Assembly: GCA_013368375.1 (NCBI GenBank)
Contig: JAACJP010000002.1
Span: 1,984,001-2,048,000 of the forward strand
DNA length: 64,000 nt
Reading direction: 5' to 3'
From: Tricholomella constricta
Taxonomy: Eukaryota > Basidiomycota > Agaricomycetes > Agaricales > Lyophyllaceae
Shown here: one piece after another, positions 57,003 to 64,000 of the stretch
Layout of the letters: the number at the start of each line of letters is the position of its first letter
Position numbering within the stretch: the first letter of the stretch is position 1
Translations under genes and position numbers: made by a program
Notes under the pieces: generated by a model
Databases searched by the model: none
Told to the model about the DNA's origin: nothing
Seen by the model: the letters and a program-made list of their open reading frames with translations, nothing else

Positions 57003-59126
57003 ATGGCTTCAGACACAACCCCCCTCCTAGCCAGCAGTTCAGCAAGTTCCCTCAACGATGAAGCAATCTACGACCGGTTCAGCCCACGAAAAAAGTTGAT
57101 GATCCTTGCTATCGTGTCATGGTGTGGTCTGCTACCCCGTTCGTCAAACAAAGTTGCGTCAAAATTGCTTTACTAACATATGAGGGCTCGGCCTCTGTCT
57201 AGTCTTCATTACAGGCTCCTTCGTCCCACTCGTCCCACAGATTGTCGTTGACCTTGACTCGACCGCAGAGATCGTGAGGTATAGTTCCCTTCAGACGCGT
57301 CTACTTCGAACTCCAAACAAAAAGTCCTCGCAGTCTGGCGATCAGTTTAGCTTATTTCGCTGCCGGCTTGGGGAGTCTGAGCGGAGGATCCTATTCCACA
57401 TACTGTGGGTGACCTACCTGCACCATAAATTCTGGGGGTTGAGCTCTTACCCGTGGTGTTCAAAGACGGCCGGAGACCTGTCTATCTCTTCGGGCTGAGC
57501 CTGTCATCTATAGGATCGCTGGGAATGGCGCTGTCGCGATCCATCCCTGTCCTGATGTTCTTCCGCTTCTGTCAAACGTTCGGCGCGTCCCCTGCTATGA
57601 CTGTCGGATCCGGCGTTATCGGAGATATATATGCTCGGGAACAGCGCGGAACGGCGATGGGCGTCTTTCTTGCTGTAAGCACACAATACTTTTATGCATC
57701 GTCCAGCGTCGAGAGGTTCGAACAAACCGATACGTAGGCAATTCTCCTTGGACCGACTCTGGCTCCCCTTGTCGGAGGTAGAGTACACGTCGTTGATGCA
57801 GAGTACGTAGGGATGTTGACCGCCGTTTTTTTTGTCTGTTTCGTTTCGTGCAGGCCTTGCCGCTCACTATGCATCCTGGCGCGCCATGCAGTTAGCTCTG
57901 TGCATGTCGGGTGTCACCGCACTCCTCCTGATGTACTGCTGCTTCCCCGAGACAAGCCATCCCAATTCTCGAGGTATCGACAAAGAAAAAGCGAAATCCC
58001 TGGGATCGAAGACATCACACATCAAGTTTATAAATCCCATCCAAGCGTTGTGGCTGCTCCGCAGCCCCGTCGTGCTGGGAATTGTGAGTTTCATGTTGTA
58101 GTTCCGCCAGAAACAGTGCACTTTATATCTTTCGTGCAGTCGCTTTCTACTTTCACCATACTCCTTACGGATTTCGGTGCGTATTTTCTTGTTCTGTGGT
58201 TTTCGTAGTTGGTGTTTTTTTGACTCGGATCAGCTATACTGGCACCGATGGCCTATACAATTGTCTGCATCCTTATGTCTTCCAAACTGTCCGGGGCACT
58301 GAACGATTCACCAGGGAAAACGATATGAAATCCCAAACGAAGCTCTTCTTGGCGCGTGCTTCCTTCCCAACGGCCTTGGCGACATAGGTACGTCTCCTGC
58401 TGCTTTTCCTGCCGCACAACCTAAAGCTGGCGCGTAGTGGGTGCGCCATTGGCAGGGCGCTTATCTGATGTCATTCTCGCGAGGTCAAGGATACGACGAG
58501 CCGGGGTATGGTGCCCTGAAGACCGCATCAAGGGCACACTGCTCGCTGCATCGACCCTCGTCCCCCTATCTGTTCTATCCTTCGGGCTCGTGAACCAATT
58601 CGTCGACGGGACGCATGGCTTGATTCTGACGCTGATATGTCTCTTCGTGAATGGTGTCGGGGTGGGCCATATCCGTTTGCGTTCGTTCAATGCGACCACG
58701 ACGCTCACTTGGATTTTGGATCAGGTACAAATGGTGCTAGGTCCAACGGCCGCATATCTCATCGATATCATGCCGTCGCGCAGTGCGGAGACGGTGGCAG
58801 CCAGCACGTACGTCGCTCGGCGCTTGTCTTGGCCGCGGTGCTGATGATCTTCGACGTCCTCAGTGGGTTTAGATCCTGGATGCTGTCCATAGCGCTCTCC
58901 GGTGCGCTTCCCCTGATCAACAGTGTCGGCGCAGCGCGTGCATATGGACTCTGCGCCGTCCTGGCTTGGATTGGCTCTGCGTGAGAAATAAAACAATATC
59001 TTGAAAGATTCCCGCTCGCGCCACTGACTTGCATTTGATCGTAGGGGCCTTTGGGGGATTGTCCGATATGGAGATCGTCTGCGTGCATGGAAGGACATCG
59101 GGTTCGCCACCTCCGCGCATCACTGA
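57003..59126 (+). CDS. MFS transporter (DHA1-like), 468 residues, 13 exons, paralogue of the preceding gene
   Basis: Exons 57003-57138, 57203-57278, 57334-57404, 57466-57674, 57738-57777, 57854-58083, 58140-58176, 58234-58262, 58315-58387, 58438-58661, 58725-58807, 58864-58980, 59045-59126 total 1,407 nt (469 codons with stop). Ten of the thirteen exons have the same length as in the upstream gene. Visible: MASDTTPLLASSSASSLNDE, LMILAIVSWCGLLPLFITGS, YGRRPVYLFGLS, TFGASPAMTVGSGVIGDIY, ILLGPTLAPLVGGLAAHYASW, GVWCPEDRIKGT, WGIVRYGDRLRAWKD. No frame damage. The tandem pair arose by gene duplication. Substrate unknown; DHA1 relatives move drugs, polyamines or sterol-like compounds. Confidence 0.85.
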
Positions 59127-62100
59127 CCCCTATCAGTAACAGTAGGAGAGCGGGAGCCGCCATAAAGGTCTTTTGGCTCCCGTAGGCAGATCGCAGTAAA
59201 TTTTAAAGGCTGTACTGAAGTTTTATACCTCGTCCAACTCGATATCTACCCCTCCCCTTCCTGTATCCCTGAACCCAACACGAGATCTAGAAACCGTTAA
59301 AACGAAATATCGCTTCTCACCGACACTAAGTAGATAGTCCGGTGTCTTGTGTCTTGTCTCAAGCCATCGCCTGCATGCGCCTTTTTGAAATGAAGGCAAG
59401 TGTTCACAAGGTTTTTAGCCCCTCTCAACGTTTGACACTCCATGGGACAAAAAAAAACTCTCGTTCGGCCCGTGTCGACCGCAGGTGACCCCGGGCCCGG
59501 CATCCACATGTTCAAGTTAATTTTGTTGATTCCGATCTTCCAAAACTTATTTAGCTCGACCAATATTCAAACCTATATTCAAACGGAGTGCTCCAAGCTC
59601 CAAGCTCCAAAAGCCTTACACACCTCGTTGAAGTCCGGGCGCGGTCGTTTCGTCTTTGCTTAAGTATTCTAAGTACGATGTCAAACTCCGTGTGTCACGC
59701 AAGTTGGTACATTTTTGTTGTGAGTGCACATGCTATATGTATGTAGATGGATGTCCTTTTTGTTTCTGTTTTGACGCACGATTCGGACGTCCGGTCCGGA
59801 CTAGTAGTACTTGCGGATTTATGCAAACGCCACAGATGATCAACGCACGTTGGAATATTTTATTCTTTTCCGAAATACCTTCAAGTTTTTCTGAGCACGA
59901 CACTCGAAGGAAATGCTGGCACACAGCACACAGCGGCGCCGCACATGTACATACACATACCTGCAGGGAGATGCATGCATGCAGCAAGCCAATCCTGCAG
60001 GACTCGATCCCAGCCCCTCAGCCCGCTCTAGATCCGTGTGAATTGCTTTGTCCAGTAAATACTAAACCGGCGGGCCAACTTTGAGAATCTCTCAACCGCG
60101 AAGCCGTGACGTCGACGGCTCAACGTTCAGCGCTCAACGTTCAGATCTCAGATCTCAGATCTCAGAATTCAGACGCTTACGGTTCCGCGGGGGGGGGGGG
60201 GGACGAGGACCAGATCATTGTCACTTCTGGTATGATACATTTTGTCAATATAGACAGATTCTCCGATCCTTCCAGTTTATTTCTATTCCCTCAGTGCGCC
60301 CCTGGGGTCATGTCATGTTACATATAATAATATACGCACGGACCGGAAGGTTGTGTACGTGCACCATACTGATACTTATCGGTATCACTATATACAGAGC
60401 AAGAAGTCTCTTAAAGTTCTTATTCTTATTATGACTCGATTGAAAATGATATCAGAAAAAGCTCAAAGGGCTTGTTATTGGCAATCGAATATAACGTCTC
60501 CGACGCGCCCTGACTATTGCAAGTTGGTTCCTCGTCCTGTTGACTGTGAGGGGTCTGACAGTCCAATCCAGGTGTGGATCCGTGTTTTATATTCTGGAAG
60601 GACATTAGAAGGATGGACCCTGCATCTGAGTCGTTAGTCGAGCGTTGAACGTTGAGCGACCAAGCGACCACCAATGTGCGGTGTGGCGTCTCTCTGCATG
60701 GGAGCATATATATAATATAACCCATCATCGCGCGCATGAATCAGGAAGCAGATTCAGACCCACTGGCAGCAGCGTTCGGAATCGCGCGGCGTGGTTCGGG
60801 GTCGCAAGTTCATAGTTCACGTTCATACTTGACAATCAACGCACACACTGGCCCGGGCACACACTGCCCCGTCCGCCGCTAGATCCGAGTCCGAGTCCGA
60901 ATACGAAGCTGAATGTGAATCCGGTGGGTCAGGACAAACGATTAAGGGATCACCATCATGGTCACGAGCGAGGACGCCCTCTGAATTTTGAATTTTGAAG
61001 ATTGAAGATTGAATATTGAATCCTCGCCCTGCCTCTGACCCACCGGGGTTTATGCTTCGCGAACATCTGCGCGGTCGCTCTGTCTAAGTAGGCTGTTTGT
61101 CTAACACCTAACCAGACCCGACCGAGTACGCAGCGCGTTCGGTATTCAAGTGCGCGCATATAGCGCATGGAACGATATCGGCAAGTTCATGTCTGAATCC
61201 TTATCCTACCTCGCAGTCTACGCTCCGTCGAATGTTGTACGTCGCATGAAAGCACCTACCACCATCCAAGGTCACTTCACTGCCTTTGTAGGCGTAGCAT
61301 CCAGCAGCACATCAACACATGGAGACATCCAAAGCCAAAGCCAAAGCATCAAAACATAACATACCAACACCTACATTCTTCTGTTCATCCACAGCAAAGT
61401 CTAGGTGCCAGAACGGTTCTGATTTGATTCTGGTGTGCCTAGAGCGTGGAGCACACACCCTGAGGCTGAACCGATCAAGGGAGGGGAGGGGAGGGGACGT
61501 TGGGCTTCGGCGGCGGTGTGATTTTGCGTAGGCGTATGTGTTTGTGTATGCTTGCGCATCTGAGGATACAAGGATATAAGGATTCGTGTGCTCGTATGAC
61601 ATACGCGGTGTGAGGCCTGTGAGGCGCGCTGGCGATTCGTTTGGGTCCTTGATACGACCTAAGATACATGGGTAGGTAGACGCTAGATGTTCAGCGCTCG
61701 GCGGGGACGGGCTTGATGGGATGCACAAGCTAGAGCGCCAGAGGCAGAGCCATAGCCGCGGAAGAAGGATACCCACGCCGAAACACGAGACTGGGTGGGA
61801 CACACATTCAGCCGTATGTGGTGGAGATATCACAGGGTTTCCAGGCGTTGTGGCCATTGTAGTTGATGCTGGCGGCGGCGAGCACGGTCCACAGATGTTT
61901 CATAATCATAGATGGATGATAGAGTGGAAACAAACAAGCGTGATCTCCGCGCGTATAGAATCCATTTTGGCGTTCTGGTCCGATCATGCACGGTATAGGT
62001 GTGTCCATCTGTATGCATGTAAGTATCTCTTCATCAAATTCACAAATCAGGTTCGAAAAAAGGTTGCAAGTCGCCGACTTGCGCGCTGTGGGGACGCCGG

Positions 62101-62665
62101 TTAGCGCGTGATAGGTATGCCAACAAGAGACCGAAGGTGTGTTCGGGCAAATCGGGTGACTTCGGCGTTTTGCTGTCAAAACAATTTTTTTTCGGTGACG
62201 GGAGAGATGTAAGTTGTCATTCAGTCAATGAAATCAGGGTTCGGTGACGAGCTGGATGGGCCTGATTAGGGACAGGCTGGGCTACACGAGGTGATTGGAG
62301 ATGGAGTTCTGCTGCCTCGTGGTGTGATTCGCGCGATGCTGAGGTAAGAAAAAGTCGACATGTGGCAAGAGCGTGCCCCAATGTTGGTCCAGAATATACC
62401 GCTCCACCCAGGTCCTAATGCCTCTTCCATCTCCCCAATGAAGTCCTTTGTTCGTATGCCCTTTCTTTCACTTTCATGTCGTCTTTGTTCTGATCACTTT
62501 TGTTTCTTAAAGGATTGACTACTACTATCGACTCAATGGCCTAGTAGTATCCCGACCAAGTACATCGCCATCCACTTTCAAAGACTTGCATCATCATCAT
62601 CCACCTCTGATCTATCTGGATTTGACTGTACTCTAGAGCTAGAGCTCCAACAACAACGGCGCGAC
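59127..62665. other. Intergenic, no recognised gene
   Basis: Short frames only. Three AGATCTC units at about 60143-60165, a G12 run near 60190-60201, and low-complexity TTTTGAATTTTGAAG at about 60985-61015. Nothing coding is supported. Confidence 0.5.
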
Positions 62666-64000
62666 ATGCACATGCACATGCAGCCAGTCTCTGCACCCAT
62701 CGTCGCCGCCGTGCCACCCTCGTGCACCTCCTTCCAGTTTCCACCCTCACCCCCGCCCACCAACTCTGACCCCAAACGGAGCGTCCCCTTACCCACCATC
62801 CAGAGTCCCAATGCAGACCCTTCGCCGCAGAACACCCACTTTGAGCCCGAGTCGCCTGCGGTGACGGTGACGAAGCATGTGGCGCTTGGCCTCGATGCTC
62901 AGGCGCCTTTGACGCCGCCTCCTACCCTGCCCACCCCGACCCTGGCCCTGCCGCCCACGGACCACGAGTTTTCCCTCAGTCCCATCTCAGAAGATGCGGA
63001 AGCGTCGCTTCTGGGCCTCCCTTCTTCCTCGAGCTCGCCGGATCAAGCTCAAGCTCAAGACCAAGACCCCGGCGCTCGCTTGCTCTCGCCATTGTCCCCG
63101 GAATGGAGCACAAACGGCATCTCGTACGAGCTGCTGCCCCCCTCGATACCTTATGCTGGCGATACCAGCGTCTTGCTATGCGGAAACCATCATCCTCATC
63201 ATCATCATGAGGCTGAACCATTTCGATACGTGCCAGACGCGCATCTCGATACTAATAGTACTAATACCCCATCTCCGCCATCGCCGTCGCGTCCTGTGCT
63301 CCCCCTCCTCGGCATACCCGACCTGCATTTCCCACCACCAAAGAGCGCGTGGAGCGAGTCCTCCCCCAGCTCTGCCACAGACCTTGACATCGACATCGAC
63401 ATCGACATGGACTACGACGAGGATATGGATATGGACATGGATTCGGACATGGACATGGACATGGACTTGGCCCTCCTCTCGACGCCCACATCTCCCCCAC
63501 CCTCCCCCTTCCTCACAAAGCTCGCACTCACCCTCGACGACCTCGATCTCGATCACGATCTGGATCTGGAATCGGGCCACGACACCGCCGCGTACCCGTA
63601 CCAGCACCAGCACCAGTACCGCCAGCCCTTCCCCCACCCCAGTCCCCCACCGATCCACCAGATCTCGCACCTGCACTCTCACCCCCACCTACGTACGCAA
63701 CCGCACACGCACACGCAGCCGCTCCATTTCCTCCCGGAGCTCGACGAGCTCGACGACATCCCCACCTCCCCCACCCTCCGCTCCTTCGCCGCCCTCCCTC
63801 CCCTCTCCGACTCCGATTCCGACCACGAGGGGGAAGGGGAAGAGGAGGAAGAGGGAGAGGTAGACGACCCGATGCCGATGCCCATCTCCCCCCCCTCCCC
63901 GTCCCCATTCCTATCCCTCTCTCCGTCCCCGGCGCACACCCTCCTGGCCCTGCCCGGCGCAGACACGGACGACTTTCTCCTCCCTCCAGACCTCCCCGCT
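62666..64000 (+). CDS. Acidic low-complexity protein, 5' part (open at right edge)
   Basis: Open frame from ATG 62666 to the end of the window, 445 codons without a stop. Unrecognised. Starts MHMHMQPVSAPIV; Pro/Ser-rich throughout. It has a His run (NHHPHHHHE), an Asp-Ile/Asp-Met dipeptide run at about 63385-63465, a LDDLDLDHDLDLES stretch, a His/Gln-rich part and a Glu run (EGEGEEEEEGEVDD). No folded domain is seen in this part, and the sequence suits a disordered regulatory N-terminus. Rich codon bias and the absence of stops in about 1.3 kb support coding, but opposite-strand frames are also long here because of the repeats. Confidence 0.55.
   Translation, partial: MHMHMQPVSAPIVAAVPPSCTSFQFPPSPPPTNSDPKRSVPLPTIQSPNADPSPQNTHFEPESPAVTVTKHVALGLDAQAPLTPPPTLPTPTLALPPTDHEFSLSPISEDAEASLLGLPSSSSSPDQAQAQDQDPGARLLSPLSPEWSTNGISYELLPPSIPYAGDTSVLLCGNHHPHHHHEAEPFRYVPDAHLDTNSTNTPSPPSPSRPVLPLLGIPDLHFPPPKSAWSESSPSSATDLDIDIDIDMDYDEDMDMDMDSDMDMDMDLALLSTPTSPPPSPFLTKLALTLDDLDLDHDLDLESGHDTAAYPYQHQHQYRQPFPHPSPPPIHQISHLHSHPHLRTQPHTHTQPLHFLPELDELDDIPTSPTLRSFAALPPLSDSDSDHEGEGEEEEEGEVDDPMPMPISPPSPSPFLSLSPSPAHTLLALPGADTDDFLLPPDLPA

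Noticed and set aside
1..64000. CRISPR arrays, operons, bacterial insertion sequences, rRNA or tRNA genes
   Set aside because: The DNA is fungal nuclear; no spaced repeats, and no cloverleaf or rRNA sequence was recognised by eye. A tRNAscan run would settle the tRNA point.

Overview
The window is basidiomycete (most likely Agaricomycete) nuclear DNA. The evidence is dense ~50-70 nt GT-AG introns, an Agaricomycete-type Argonaute with about 25 exons, DHA1-type MFS and GH3 genes cut by many short introns, and layered Ty3/gypsy retroelements. I worked without homology searches; family names rest on motif recognition, and exon borders rest on splice motifs plus frame closure.

Layout. 1-18.3 kb is a nest of retroelements. 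At the left edge are two tandem copies of a spliced minus-strand gene (about 1-1039 and 1432-2734), each ending at a polypurine/LTR start. An LTR in plus orientation follows (from 2895). Then comes a minus-strand gypsy element whose gag (6328-8070) and pol (3908-6348) are joined by a textbook -1 frameshift signal. A plus-strand element (8130-16068) carries gag, protease-RT-RNase H without integrase, an unknown 863-residue third ORF and a 234-bp LTR. An LTR of the same family as the one at 2895, but inverted, lies at 16313-17157 and abuts a broken basic low-complexity protein gene (17158-18246) that itself holds a 198-bp insertion.

19.5-33.1 kb is a graveyard of host genes: a FOX2-type peroxisomal beta-oxidation pseudogene split by a complete 10.37-kb chromodomain gypsy element (20768-31138; LTRs identical except for one CT repeat unit; 5-bp target duplication), a PDR-type ABC transporter scrap, and a 935-bp hAT-like non-autonomous element with 8-bp target duplication. 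The gypsy element combines several unusual traits: predicted self-priming, a frameshift stem-loop that contains the gag stop, two tandem protease domains, a damaged integrase, and a three-exon antisense gene with a Zn2Cys6-type cysteine cluster.

35-64 kb is mainly host DNA: two unrecognised genes (35309-36595, 37198-38127), a full Argonaute gene on the minus strand (41409-45548, 906 residues, several microexons and one GC-AG intron), a GH3 beta-glucosidase with PA14 insert (49073-52829, 869 residues), a membrane protein gene that seems to have lost a segment (53053-54004), two tandem MFS transporter paralogues with near-identical exon lengths (54772-56817, 57003-59126), and an acidic low-complexity ORF that runs off the right edge (62666-64000).

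Taken together, the RNA-silencing effector, sugar hydrolysis and export genes are ordinary host functions. The most novel material is in the retroelements, above all the antisense zinc-cluster genes shared by two gypsy lineages and the integrase-less element with a large extra ORF.
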